Source: a virus
Virus record (IMG/VR): IMGVR_UViG_3300048505_000002
Span: 1 to 27,326 of that record
DNA length: 27,326 nt
Reading direction: 5' to 3' (one strand)
Part shown: piece after piece, positions 13,807 through 22,098 of the stretch
How the letters are laid out: each line of letters opens with the position of its first letter
Position numbering within the stretch: the first letter of the stretch is position 1
The notes under the pieces: generated by a model
Told to the model about the DNA's origin: nothing
The model's database searches: none
Seen by the model: only the letters and a program-made list of their open reading frames with translations
Program-made: the position numbers and the translations under genes

Positions 13807-13997
13807 TGGAAGATCTAAACCAACAAATAGGTAGGCTAGAAGCACAGGTAGAATCTTTACAGCGTCAGATGGAACAGTTGCGTATAGACGTTCAAGGAAT
13901 GACTGAAGTAGTAACTAAATGGAAAGGTGCTGGTGTACTGCTACTAATACTAGGTGCTTCTTTTGGGTGGCTAGTAGACCTTATCCTTAATAGATGA
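13806..13997 (+). CDS. Holin-like protein: coiled coil plus one membrane helix
   Basis: A 63-residue protein. Residues 1-40 are heptad-like (LNQQIGRLEAQVESLQRQ), and residues about 42-60 (AGVLLLILGASFGWLVDLIL) form one membrane helix. This layout, N-terminal coiled coil then a C-terminal membrane helix, is that of XhlA-like or related small holins. It comes directly before the spanin-like gene with a four-base overlap, a usual order in lysis cassettes. No endolysin is next to it. The call is by structure and place. Confidence 0.6.
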   Translation: MEDLNQQIGRLEAQVESLQRQMEQLRIDVQGMTEVVTKWKGAGVLLLILGASFGWLVDLILNR

Positions 13998-14410
13998 CTA
14001 AAAAGTACTTGACTTTATTGTCAATATGTGCTATAATATCCTTACAAGGATGTACTGCATTAGGATTAGCTAAAGCTGTTTTACCGAGTAAGTCTGGTAC
14101 TAATGTTAATGCTAATGCTCAGGTAGGTAAAGAGAATACACAGCAGGTAGTAGGTCAACAAGACAACACCAAAATAGAAGGTGAGAATGTTAATGTTAGT
14201 CAGAAGGAAAATGACACCAGCATTAACACATCTAAAGTAGATAGCCTAGTGCAAAATAATACTAATGTACCAATGTGGTACTTATTGTTGTTGGTATTAG
14301 GGTGGTTACTTCCTAGCCCACAAGAGATATGGAATGGGTTTATCGGATCAATAGAAAGATTAATTCATGGCAAGAACAGTAAGCGTAGCAAAAACACTAG
14401 ACTCAAGTAG
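13994..14410 (+). CDS. Spanin-like lipoprotein with C-terminal membrane helix
   Basis: A 138-residue protein with a lipoprotein signal peptide (TLLSICAIISLQGC; lipobox Cys at residue 19), an Asn/Gln/Thr-rich middle with KENTQQVVGQQDNT, and a membrane helix near residues 94-107 (MWYLLLLVLGWLLP) ending in a basic tail. A lipoprotein tethered at both membranes is the layout of unimolecular spanins, which fuse outer and inner membrane in the last lysis step of Gram-negative hosts. It follows the holin-like gene. It overlaps the next gene by 44 bases, and a strong promoter lies inside its start (14009-14037). Confidence 0.65.
   Translation: MTKKYLTLLSICAIISLQGCTALGLAKAVLPSKSGTNVNANAQVGKENTQQVVGQQDNTKIEGENVNVSQKENDTSINTSKVDSLVQNNTNVPMWYLLLLVLGWLLPSPQEIWNGFIGSIERLIHGKNSKRSKNTRLK
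14009..14037 (+). promoter_or_regulatory. Third extended -10 promoter, inside the spanin-like gene
   Basis: TTGACT (14009-14014) and TATAAT (14032-14037) are 17 bases apart, with TGC before the -10. It shares ACTTGACTTTAT and AATATG with the promoter at 4506. A perfect inverted repeat, ATCCTT-AC-AAGGAT (14038-14051), follows over the expected start site and could be an operator. It would serve the downstream adaptor, nozzle and internal virion genes. It overlaps codons of a signal peptide, so part of the fit could be chance. Confidence 0.6.
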
Positions 14411-14735
14411 TAGTCCTGCTGCTAATGTAAAGCAAGTATTATTTACTGTACCTGCTAAAAACACAGGACTATGGTTAGTTAAATATATTATTAGTTTAGA
14501 TGGTAACGAAACACCAAAAGTTTATTGGTATGATTCTTCAGAGAATGAAGAGTATCTTATAGTTGCTGGTAAAAACTTAGGCGTTGGTGAAAGTATTTTA
14601 CTAGATGGTCAAGCTTCTGTTGCAATGCAAGAGCATGACGAAATACGAATACAAAACTCAGGCACTACTCATGCAGTAACTTACTTATCAACAATAGAAT
14701 TACAACCAGCACAAGCAACACAATTTCATAACTAA
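14367..14735 (+). CDS. Conserved beta-rich phage protein of unknown function
   Basis: A 122-residue protein beginning MARTVSVAKTLDSSSSPA and containing LLFTVPAKNTGLW-like and GVGESILLDGQASVAMQEHD segments, all beta-type. I associate it with the structural regions of marine podoviruses, so a minor virion or head-fibre protein is likely. The ATG at 14367 lies within the spanin-like gene with an overlap of 44 bases, unusually long; the next in-frame ATG is far downstream, so the long overlap seems real. Confidence 0.7.
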   Translation: MARTVSVAKTLDSSSSPAANVKQVLFTVPAKNTGLWLVKYIISLDGNETPKVYWYDSSENEEYLIVAGKNLGVGESILLDGQASVAMQEHDEIRIQNSGTTHAVTYLSTIELQPAQATQFHN

Positions 14736-14747
14736 TAGGAGATAGAT

Positions 14748-14822
14748 ATGCCAGGATATGGATACGGTAAAAAGATGAAACCAATGAAGAAAAAGAAGAA
14801 ACCAGTAAAGAAAAAGAAGTAA
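14748..14822 (+). CDS. 24-residue Lys-rich micropeptide
   Basis: AGGAG lies just upstream of ATG at 14748. The frame reads MPGYGYGKKMKPMKKKKK and ends PVKKKK, with 14 of 24 residues basic. Tiny Gly/Tyr-Lys peptides like this recur before the adaptor gene in marine T7-like phages, which argues for a real gene. It may bind DNA or RNA. The stop overlaps the start of an 11-codon frame. Confidence 0.65.
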   Translation: MPGYGYGKKMKPMKKKKKPVKKKK

Positions 14823-14857
14823 TGCCTAATAGCAAGAAAACCAAAAGGTTTAGATAA
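14822..14857 (+). CDS. 11-codon linking mini-ORF before the adaptor gene
   Basis: An ATG at 14822, overlapping the preceding stop (TAATG), opens MPNSKKTKRFR, which ends in TAA at 14855-14857 and itself overlaps the adaptor start (TAATGA). It could pass ribosomes from the Lys-rich peptide to the adaptor gene, which has no clear ribosome site of its own. The peptide product may be unimportant. Confidence 0.35.
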   Translation: MPNSKKTKRFR

Positions 14858-15504
14858 TGAACTACTTAGATTTAGTTAATGACGTACTAATAAGACTTAG
14901 AGAAGACGAGGTAACTGCTACAACAGATACTCCGTACTCTAAACTTATCGGTAAGTTTGTTAACGATGCTAAAAGAATAGTAGAAGATTCGTATCAGTGG
15001 AATGCTTTGTCTGAAACGTTGACGGTTACTACTGCTAATGATTTGTTTAACTATGTTATGACAGGATCAGGACAACGATTTAAAGTCATTGATGTTATTA
15101 ATAGTGAGGACAATTTTTTCTTAGAGTATATGCCTTTCAGTCAGATGAATAATTTGTTTCTTAATCAGACACCACAAAAAGGTTCTCCGTACTACTATAA
15201 CTTTAACGGTGTAGATGCTAATAACGACACTCAAGTGGATATCTTTCCTATTCCTGATGGGGTTTACAATGTGTTCTTTAACATTTATAAACCACAAGAA
15301 ACTCTGAGTGCTGGAGCAGACGTACTTAAAGTTCCTTCAGAGCCTGTACTTAAATATGCTTACGCTATGGGTGTAGCAGAACGAGGTGAGGATGGTGGGT
15401 TAGCTGCACAAGAAGCTACTGCACTAGCTGATGCGTCTTTAGCAGATCATATAGCTATTGAGAACGGCAGATACAGTGACGAATATGTCTGGCATCAAGT
15501 CTAA
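14857..15504 (+). CDS. Head-tail adaptor (tail tubular A-like)
   Basis: A 215-residue protein starting MNYLDLVNDVLIRLREDEVT, a first helix typical of podovirus head-tail adaptors (T7 gp11 and P22 gp4 type), with KLIGKFVNDAKRIVEDSYQW and later YFNFNG/DVFPIPDG-like beta segments, and a helix-rich end with LKYAYAMGVAERGEDGG. It sits between portal and nozzle in the virion and completes the connector after packaging. Gene order, next to the nozzle-like gene, supports it. The final base is shared with the next start. Confidence 0.82.
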   Translation: MNYLDLVNDVLIRLREDEVTATTDTPYSKLIGKFVNDAKRIVEDSYQWNALSETLTVTTANDLFNYVMTGSGQRFKVIDVINSEDNFFLEYMPFSQMNNLFLNQTPQKGSPYYYNFNGVDANNDTQVDIFPIPDGVYNVFFNIYKPQETLSAGADVLKVPSEPVLKYAYAMGVAERGEDGGLAAQEATALADASLADHIAIENGRYSDEYVWHQV

Positions 15505-17126
15505 TGGCTGGTCGATTACAATCATCAACAATATCAGCACCAGGCTTTCTTGGTATTAATACACAAGAGAGCAGTGTTGATCTTGCATCAGGCTATGCAC
15601 TAGAAGCATACAACTGTGTCATAGATAAGTTTGGTCGTATTGGTGCTAGACGAGGTTGGCAGAAAGTAAACAGTTCTACTAACTCTGATCTAGTAGCAAA
15701 CGACATTGAGTTTATTTATAACATACCTGAGACAGATGTAACGCTATGTGCAGGTAATAATTTAATACTATCCAAAGCTAGTGGTGCAAGTACATTAGTT
15801 ACTGAAGTAAACACAACAGTAGCTGATGCAGCAGGAACAGGTACAACAGCATACAGCATCACAGGTAATGATTGGATGGGTGCTAGTATTGTGTTTGGTG
15901 AAGGACCAGATATTAGTCCTCATGCTTACTTAGCACAGGCAGGACACTTACCGTTAGTCTATCACAAACTAGGAGCTAGTCATGCACACACAGGTGCTTA
16001 TGGTTTTAACTTACTTAGCGATGCTGGCTCAGTACCTACCACCTACGCTTCTCCTAGTGATTTTAAGCCTAATGTAGTTATAGGTGCATACGGTAGAACA
16101 TGGTGGGCAGACATTGTTAATGATGAACAAACACTTTACTTTAGTGCGTTATTAGATGGTACTAATCTTGCAACAGGTGACTCAGGTTACTTGTCATTAA
16201 TTGATGTGTTTCCTAACGGAGACGAGATAGTAGGACTAGCAGCACACAACGGTTTCTTAATTATATTTGGTAGAAGAAACATTGCTGTTTACGCTAACCC
16301 TATTGATGTTACTCGATTAGAGTTAGTAGATCTAGTAGCTAACGTAGGATGTATTGCTAGAGATAGTATTGTCAATACAGGTACGGATGTTATGTTCTTA
16401 TCTGACACAGGTGTAAGAAGTATTGCTCGTGTTATTCAAGAAAAGTCAGCACCTATAAACGACATATCGTTTAATGTTAGAGATGACTTAGTATCTTTTG
16501 TAGAATCTCAAGGTACTAACACAATAAAGATTAAAGCAGCTTACTATCCTAAAGATGCTTTTTATATTTTAACACTGCCTTTATCTAAGTATGTATTTTG
16601 TTTTGATTTGCGAGGTAGACTACAGAATGGTGCAGCAAGGGTTACTATCTGGGATAGCATTGAACCCACCGCCTTACATGTCACTTATACAGGCGATCTT
16701 CTTCTAGGTAAAGAAGGTTACTTAGGTAAATACACTGGTCATTTAGATGACACAGAAACCTATAAAATGAAATACTTTACTAATCATTTTGATTTAGGTA
16801 GTCCTACAACATTAAAGTTTTTAAAGAAAGGAAACTTTACAGTTGTTGGTGGTATTGGTCAGAACGTAGTTATTAAATATGGATTTGATTATGTTAGTTC
16901 TTATCGAGACATAAGAAAAACATTAAAGGCAGGTACTGTTACTGAATACAACATTGATGAATATAGTATCGGTGAGTATACAAACGGTCTTGCATTAGAA
17001 GAAGTTAAGTCTAACTTAGCAGGTTCTGGTTCTATTATTCAACTAGGATTTGAAGCAGATATTAATCAGAATCCTTTATCAATACAAAAGATAGATGTTT
17101 ATGTTAAAGCAGGTAAAACAATTTAA
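15504..17126 (+). CDS. Tail nozzle-like / DNA stabilization protein
   Basis: A 540-residue, beta-rich protein directly after the adaptor. It begins MAGRLQSSTISAPGFLGINT followed by QESSVDLASGYALEAYNCVID and FGRIGARRGW, the characteristic start of podovirus nozzle-type proteins (T7 gp12 / P22 gp10 kind), then beta-propeller-like segments (LAAHNGFLIIFGRRNIAVYA, GCIARDSIVNTGTDVMFLSD). It would close the portal channel and form the tail tube below the adaptor. Start is at the stop of the adaptor gene. Confidence 0.82.
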   Translation: MAGRLQSSTISAPGFLGINTQESSVDLASGYALEAYNCVIDKFGRIGARRGWQKVNSSTNSDLVANDIEFIYNIPETDVTLCAGNNLILSKASGASTLVTEVNTTVADAAGTGTTAYSITGNDWMGASIVFGEGPDISPHAYLAQAGHLPLVYHKLGASHAHTGAYGFNLLSDAGSVPTTYASPSDFKPNVVIGAYGRTWWADIVNDEQTLYFSALLDGTNLATGDSGYLSLIDVFPNGDEIVGLAAHNGFLIIFGRRNIAVYANPIDVTRLELVDLVANVGCIARDSIVNTGTDVMFLSDTGVRSIARVIQEKSAPINDISFNVRDDLVSFVESQGTNTIKIKAAYYPKDAFYILTLPLSKYVFCFDLRGRLQNGAARVTIWDSIEPTALHVTYTGDLLLGKEGYLGKYTGHLDDTETYKMKYFTNHFDLGSPTTLKFLKKGNFTVVGGIGQNVVIKYGFDYVSSYRDIRKTLKAGTVTEYNIDEYSIGEYTNGLALEEVKSNLAGSGSIIQLGFEADINQNPLSIQKIDVYVKAGKTI

Positions 17127-17135
17127 GGAATAAGA

Positions 17136-17570
17136 ATGTCATCGTATAGTAAATCTACAAATTTTACAACTAAAGATGGATTAACTTCTGGAGATCCAGG
17201 TAAACTTATTAAAGGATCAGAAGTAGATGCAGAACTTATTGCTGTTGAAGCTGCTGTTAATTCTAAAGCAGATCTTGACGGTCCTACTTTAACTGGAGTA
17301 CCTTCAGCACCTACAGCTTCTGCAGGAACTAATAGCACACAGATTGCTAGTACAGCTTTTGTAACTACTGCGGTAACAAATGCTACAGGTTCTCTTGGAA
17401 CTTTATCTACTCAAGACGCTAACGCAGTAGCTATAACAGGAGGTACTCTTACAGGTACTACAGTTAATGGTATTACCGTAGGCTCTAATGGCTCAGGAAC
17501 TAAAACGATATCAACTGCTAGTCCTAGTGGTGGGTCTAATGGTGATATTTGGTATAAAGTTGCATCATGA
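17136..17570 (+). CDS. Fibre or tail-tip protein, head-binding type
   Basis: A 144-residue protein. MSSYSKSTNFTTKDGLTSGD followed by KLIKGSEVDAELIAVEAAVN is a common N-terminal anchor of podovirus fibres, and the middle has STQIASTAFVTTAV, a typical fibre repeat, then Gly/Thr/Ser-rich triple-helix-like sequence. It ends SNGDIWYKVAS. It is far from the main fibre array and directly after the nozzle gene, so it may be the adaptor that attaches fibres to the tail. It overlaps the next gene by four bases. Confidence 0.7.
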   Translation: MSSYSKSTNFTTKDGLTSGDPGKLIKGSEVDAELIAVEAAVNSKADLDGPTLTGVPSAPTASAGTNSTQIASTAFVTTAVTNATGSLGTLSTQDANAVAITGGTLTGTTVNGITVGSNGSGTKTISTASPSGGSNGDIWYKVAS

Positions 17571-18193
17571 GATTATCTGTTAAACATTCAGGTACTATTA
17601 AAGATCCTAATGAACTTTATGTTAAGGATGCAGGTACTTGGAAAACAGTTACTAATCTTTATGTGAATGATGCTGGTGTCTGGAAGCAAGTATTCCCACC
17701 CACAGGTACTCAAGAATATACTACAGCAGGTACTTACTCATTTGTAGTTCCTCAAGGTATTTTTAGTTTAAGTTTAGATAAGATGTCTGGTGGAGGAGGC
17801 GGTGGTCCATCTGGTTATCATTCAGGTGATTGTCATTCAGGTTTTCCTGGACTTTCTGGAGAAGCCTATACAACGGCACAATCTTTTGCTGTAACACCCG
17901 GAGAAACACTAACAGTAGTTGTAGGCGCAGGTGGTATAGGTGGTTGTTGCTGGGCGTTTCAAGCACCACAAAGAATAGGTACTGCCGGAACAGCAACACA
18001 GATTAAAAGAGGCGCAACTGTTTTATATACAAGATCAGGAGGACCTGCTGTAAGTGGTTACTTTTATAGTGGTTCTGATTTTGTAACACCAGGACAAACT
18101 AACGGGACTGGTTACGGAACAGGCGGATATGGCGGTAGCTGTACAGGAAACGGTGGTAATGCTTTAGCTGGAGGGGCTAAGTTATCATGGTAA
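17567..18193 (+). CDS. Glycine-rich tail protein, likely adhesin tip
   Basis: A 208-residue protein. The start (KHSGTIKDPNELYVKDAGTW, then NLYVNDAGVWKQVFPP) carries the repeated VKDAGTWK/VNDAGVWK motif of phage tail proteins. From about residue 50 it has a Gly-rich domain (SGGGGGGPSGYHSG, VVVGAGGIGG, TGYGTGGYGGSCTGNGG), like the Gly-rich domains of T-even adhesins that bind receptors through polyglycine loops. Several Cys (CHSG, GGCCW, GSCTG) are notable. It shares the operon with the preceding fibre-like gene and probably forms its tip. Confidence 0.72.
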   Translation: MRLSVKHSGTIKDPNELYVKDAGTWKTVTNLYVNDAGVWKQVFPPTGTQEYTTAGTYSFVVPQGIFSLSLDKMSGGGGGGPSGYHSGDCHSGFPGLSGEAYTTAQSFAVTPGETLTVVVGAGGIGGCCWAFQAPQRIGTAGTATQIKRGATVLYTRSGGPAVSGYFYSGSDFVTPGQTNGTGYGTGGYGGSCTGNGGNALAGGAKLSW

Positions 18194-18195
18194 TA

Positions 18196-18351
18196 ATGCC
18201 TAAACTCACAGATAAAGAAACAGAAAGCAGACGTAAAGAAATATGTAATTCTTGTGAAAAAAGTAAACTAGGTGTATGCACCAAATGTGGCTGTGTACTT
18301 AAATTAAAAGTTAAATTTGAACAGAATGAATGTCCGTTAAATAAATGGTGA
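18196..18351 (+). CDS. 51-residue Cys-rich zinc-binding protein
   Basis: The ATG at 18196 is two bases after the previous stop and the frame gives MPKLTDKETESRRKEICNSC, then C28-TK-C31-G-C33 and a last Cys at 46. The pattern CNSC-x7-CTKCGC-x12-C suggests a zinc site, and ends CPLNKW, a conserved end of this small family in cyanophages and other marine phages. Its role is unknown. It is easily missed because of its length. Confidence 0.7.
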   Translation: MPKLTDKETESRRKEICNSCEKSKLGVCTKCGCVLKLKVKFEQNECPLNKW

Positions 18352-18364
18352 AGAGGATAAAGAA

Positions 18365-19480
18365 ATGGGGTTTTTAAAAGACATCGCATCAGTTGCAGCA
18401 CCTATTGTAGGAGGAATGGTTGGTGGTCCTATGGGAGCGCAGATAGGTTCTGCTATAGGTGGTGCTATATCTGGTAGACAGATGGCTAAGCAAGCAGGGG
18501 AGACTGCTGCTCAGTATGATGCTAGGATGCGTCAACTAGGACAGCAAGGTTTCTTCAAACCTGTTGCTATGAAAACTCTTTACGGTCAGTCTGAGTTTAA
18601 AGTAGATCCTACTACGGGAGCAGTAACTTCTGCTAGTTACACACCTAGTGAATCCGTACAAGAGCAACAAGGTAGGCTTGGTGTTCTTATGGGTCAAGGA
18701 TTAACTGCTGCTGAACAAGCTGTACCGTTTGCTCAACAGTATGCTGCACCAGCGCAAGGACTGTTTAGTCTAGGACAGGAATATTTAGCTGATACCCCAG
18801 AAGAAGCTAGACAGCGTTATATGCAACAACAGATGGATGCCTTACGTCCTTATGATATTGAAGAAGAACAAAGACTAGCTGCTGGTGTGTTTGGTCGTGG
18901 TCGAGGTGGTCTAAGTGTTGGTACTGGTGGTCAACCAGAACTACAAGCACTTGCTGAGGCTCGTAGACGTAGAGACTTACAGTTAGCTGCTGGAGCAGAA
19001 CAAGCTGCACAGCAACAGATAGGCTTTGGAACACAGCAGTTAGCTAAGGCTGCTGGACTAATGGGAACTGGTTACGATATGATGCAGGGATCACTAGCAC
19101 CATACCAGAGTTACTTAGCTAACCAAGCAAGACTAGAAGAGCTTGCACAACAACCATTAGAGATGGGTCTTAATGTAGGATCAACAGCTATGACAGGGCA
19201 ACAGTTCGGTGCTAACATGGGCAAGGCTGGTGCTGGAGTAACTGCTCAACAACAGCTTGCTGCTGCTGAAAGAAAGAACGAAATGATGCAAGGTTTGTTT
19301 GAAGGAGATTTACTTACAGATGCAGGTAGCGCAATTAAAACAGGAATTGGTAAGATAGGTGGTTTGTTTAGTGGTGGAGTTCCTGGTTTTGGTGGTGGTA
19401 GTTTTGGAGGAGGTCAAGCAGTCCCTTACTCATCAGGTATGTCAACACCTAATCTAGTGTTTGGTCAAAGATCATATTAA
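18365..19480 (+). CDS. Internal virion protein with glycine-zipper helix
   Basis: A 371-residue protein. Residues 14-37 (IVGGMVGGPMGAQIGSAIGG) form a Gly-zipper membrane-type helix, then the chain is Ala/Gln-rich and helical, with a Gly-rich C-terminus (FSGGVPGFGGGSFGGGQ). This composition and its place before three other large helical proteins match ejection (internal core) proteins of podoviruses, which leave the head and form a trans-envelope channel for DNA. The Gly-zipper could insert in the membrane. Assigned by composition and order. Confidence 0.7.
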   Translation: MGFLKDIASVAAPIVGGMVGGPMGAQIGSAIGGAISGRQMAKQAGETAAQYDARMRQLGQQGFFKPVAMKTLYGQSEFKVDPTTGAVTSASYTPSESVQEQQGRLGVLMGQGLTAAEQAVPFAQQYAAPAQGLFSLGQEYLADTPEEARQRYMQQQMDALRPYDIEEEQRLAAGVFGRGRGGLSVGTGGQPELQALAEARRRRDLQLAAGAEQAAQQQIGFGTQQLAKAAGLMGTGYDMMQGSLAPYQSYLANQARLEELAQQPLEMGLNVGSTAMTGQQFGANMGKAGAGVTAQQQLAAAERKNEMMQGLFEGDLLTDAGSAIKTGIGKIGGLFSGGVPGFGGGSFGGGQAVPYSSGMSTPNLVFGQRSY

Positions 19481-19489
19481 GGAATAATT

Positions 19490-20458
19490 ATGGCGAATAG
19501 TGTTTTAGATGTTTTTGGACCTACTCCTGAAGAGTTAGAATACCAAAAAAGACAAGAGCAAGAGGAACTTGCAAGACAAGACTACAGAGACAGATTATCT
19601 ACTGCTGGTCAAGGTCTTGGAATGTTTGCAGGATTAGCTCGTTCAGGAGTAAGACAAGGAGAGCAACTTAGAAAAGCAAGACTATTCGGTGAGTCTCCAT
19701 CTCCTCAAATGGAAAGAGCTACTGTCATGAAGCAGATCATGGATAAGTATCAAGGACAAGATATGTCTAATCCTAAAGTCTTAGCTCAAATGTCTGGAGA
19801 GCTAGGGGAGATGGGTTATCCAAGAGAAGCTATGCAGTTGATGGATCAAGCTAAAACTAAAACAATAGGTATGCAAGAAGCTCAGAGAAAAGCAATACTA
19901 GATGATATTGATCTTCAAACAAAGAAAGCAGACTTATTAAAATTACAAAGAGAAGCTGAAGGCGGTGCTGGTGATAAGATGACTGGCAAAATGATTGATG
20001 ATTTTCTTGGAGAAGCTAAAGTAGCAAAGTCTTATGCTAATCTATCTAGCACATTTGATCCTAAATTTGCAGGATATGGAGTTGATGCTCTAGGTGATCT
20101 AAAGAAATTACAAGCAAGAGCAGCACCGATGAGTGAATTTGATAGAGACTTAACTGCTTGGTGGATGAAGTATCAAGAACAAGTAAACGCTGTTAGAAAT
20201 GATTTGTTTGGTTCAGCCTTGACTGAGACAGAAAAGAATGAATTCTTAAAAGCAATGGTTACTCCAGGAATGGACTCAGAGATTGCTAAACGAAACTTAG
20301 AGACTCAAGCTAGAATTCTTAGAGATGCTTACAATACAAAAGTAGATGTTCATAGAAAACAAGGATGGAAAGTGTCTGGTCTTGAAGGACAAGCAGGTGC
20401 AGCAGAATCTTCTACAACATCGAGTGGAGATTGGTCTATTGAGGTAATGGAGGAATAA
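19490..20458 (+). CDS. Internal virion protein, helical
   Basis: A 322-residue, charged helical protein (starts MANSVLDVFGPTPEELEYQK). The N-terminal 60 residues are charged coiled coil, the middle is Met/Gln/Lys-rich, and there is a later segment (KSYANLSSTFDPKFAGYGVD). It shares the ejection-protein neighbourhood: the stop overlaps the start of the next such gene by one base. I see no enzyme motif. It likely is an internal core protein. Confidence 0.65.
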   Translation: MANSVLDVFGPTPEELEYQKRQEQEELARQDYRDRLSTAGQGLGMFAGLARSGVRQGEQLRKARLFGESPSPQMERATVMKQIMDKYQGQDMSNPKVLAQMSGELGEMGYPREAMQLMDQAKTKTIGMQEAQRKAILDDIDLQTKKADLLKLQREAEGGAGDKMTGKMIDDFLGEAKVAKSYANLSSTFDPKFAGYGVDALGDLKKLQARAAPMSEFDRDLTAWWMKYQEQVNAVRNDLFGSALTETEKNEFLKAMVTPGMDSEIAKRNLETQARILRDAYNTKVDVHRKQGWKVSGLEGQAGAAESSTTSSGDWSIEVMEE

Positions 20459-22098
20459 TGGCTAAATATAAAGTAACAGCACCAGATGGAAAACAATTAG
20501 TTGTTACTGGTCCTGAAGGAGCATCACAAGAAGAGGTGTTAGCTAAAGCTCAAGAGCTATATGCTGCTCAACAAGGACAGTCAACAGCAACAGAGCCAGA
20601 AGCTGTTACAGAAGAGCCACAAGAAGATCAAGACCCTTTAACTGCTGGAGAAGTAGCAGAGGGAGCAGTAGAGAGCTTCTTACCTTCTCTTGGTAGAGAA
20701 GTGTCTGGAATATGGGAGGCTGTGACTAATCCTATAGATACTGCTTCAACAGTGTTAGATCTTGGTGCTGGTGTTCTACAGAATGTACTTCCTGAAAGCG
20801 TAGTTCAACTGATAGGAGAAGATGAAGAAAGTAGAGCGTTAGCTTCTGCTGTTGGAGAATATATAGCTGATCGTTATGGTGGTCTTGAGAACATAAAGAA
20901 AACCATAGCCACAGACTCAGCAGGGTTTGCTGCTGATCTAGCTGGATTATTAAGTGGTGGTTCTACTATAGCAGCTAAGATAGCAACTAAATCTTCTAAG
21001 TTAGCTAAAGCAGCACCTGCATTAAAGAAGGCAGCAGAGAAAGCCGCATTGATTGATCCAGTAACTCTTACAGCAAAAGTAGGAGCTAAAGGAACAACTA
21101 AAGTAGCAGGAAAAGTAGTAGCTCCTGTGGCTGCTCTTACATCTGGTGTAGGTAAGAAGTCTATCGAGCAAGCGTATGAAGCAGGGTTTGAAGGTGGTCA
21201 AGCATTAGAAAATTTTAGAGATAATATGAAGGGTGCAGACCCTCAGTTAATACTAGACGATGCTATGTCTAATTTAGAAAAGTTAAGGCAGCAAAAGAAC
21301 GCAACCTATTTAGAAGGAATGAAGGATTTAAAGGCTTCTGATGTAAAAGTAAGTTATAACAAGATAGACTATGCTCTTAATCAAGCAAAACAAAATGTAG
21401 GAAAAATTGATGACACAACATTAAGAGTTATTAGAAAAGTAGAAGCAAAGATTAATCAAGCAAAACAATTTGGGTATAGTTCTCCAGTTCAGATGGATGA
21501 ATTAAAAAGAGCGATTAACGAAATAAGGATGGAGCAACCTGCTGGAAGTGCCAGACAAACTTTGATAGGAGAGATACAAAATACTGTAAAAGATTCCATT
21601 ATTAAAGCAGCGCCTGAGTATGGTAAAACTATGGAGCTATACGCAGACGCTTCTGAAAAGATGAAAAAGTTAAAGCAAGTTTTAAGTTTAGGTAAAAATC
21701 CTGATACTGCGTTAAGAAAGCTATTGTCTGTTATGAGAGATAACGTACAAACTAACTATGGTAAGAGAGCTACACTGGCAGAAGAGCTAGGAGGATCGTC
21801 ACTCTTAAACAAAGTAGCAGGGCAAGAGTTGTCATCTATAGTACCTAGAGGTATTACAGGTAGGTTACTAGGTGGAGGTGCTGTTGGCTTTGGTGCTGTA
21901 ACAGGAGGTGTAGGAGGTCTGTTAACTCCAGGTGCTATTCCAGCATTAGCTGCTGCATCTCCTAGAGTAATCGGAGAAGCTGCACAACTAACAGGACAAG
22001 CAAGAAGAGTTACACAAAGAGCAGCACAAGTATTACCATCAGCAACACCAAGTTATTTAGGAATAGCAGGTAGAGACTTAGAAGAGGAAGAAAGATAA
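20458..22098 (+). CDS. Internal virion / DNA ejection protein
   Basis: A 546-residue protein. Its first residues (MAKYKVTAPDGKQLVVTGPE, then GASQEEVLAKAQELYAAQQ) form a small domain found at the start of many phage internal virion proteins. An acidic linker follows, then an Ala/Lys/Glu-rich helical body with possible amphipathic membrane segments (AGFAADLAGLLSGGSTIAAK), and near the end a Gly-rich hydrophobic stretch (LLGGGAVGFGAVTGGVGGLL). This fits ejection proteins that span the inner membrane. It overlaps both neighbours by one base. Confidence 0.72.
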   Translation: MAKYKVTAPDGKQLVVTGPEGASQEEVLAKAQELYAAQQGQSTATEPEAVTEEPQEDQDPLTAGEVAEGAVESFLPSLGREVSGIWEAVTNPIDTASTVLDLGAGVLQNVLPESVVQLIGEDEESRALASAVGEYIADRYGGLENIKKTIATDSAGFAADLAGLLSGGSTIAAKIATKSSKLAKAAPALKKAAEKAALIDPVTLTAKVGAKGTTKVAGKVVAPVAALTSGVGKKSIEQAYEAGFEGGQALENFRDNMKGADPQLILDDAMSNLEKLRQQKNATYLEGMKDLKASDVKVSYNKIDYALNQAKQNVGKIDDTTLRVIRKVEAKINQAKQFGYSSPVQMDELKRAINEIRMEQPAGSARQTLIGEIQNTVKDSIIKAAPEYGKTMELYADASEKMKKLKQVLSLGKNPDTALRKLLSVMRDNVQTNYGKRATLAEELGGSSLLNKVAGQELSSIVPRGITGRLLGGGAVGFGAVTGGVGGLLTPGAIPALAAASPRVIGEAAQLTGQARRVTQRAAQVLPSATPSYLGIAGRDLEEEER

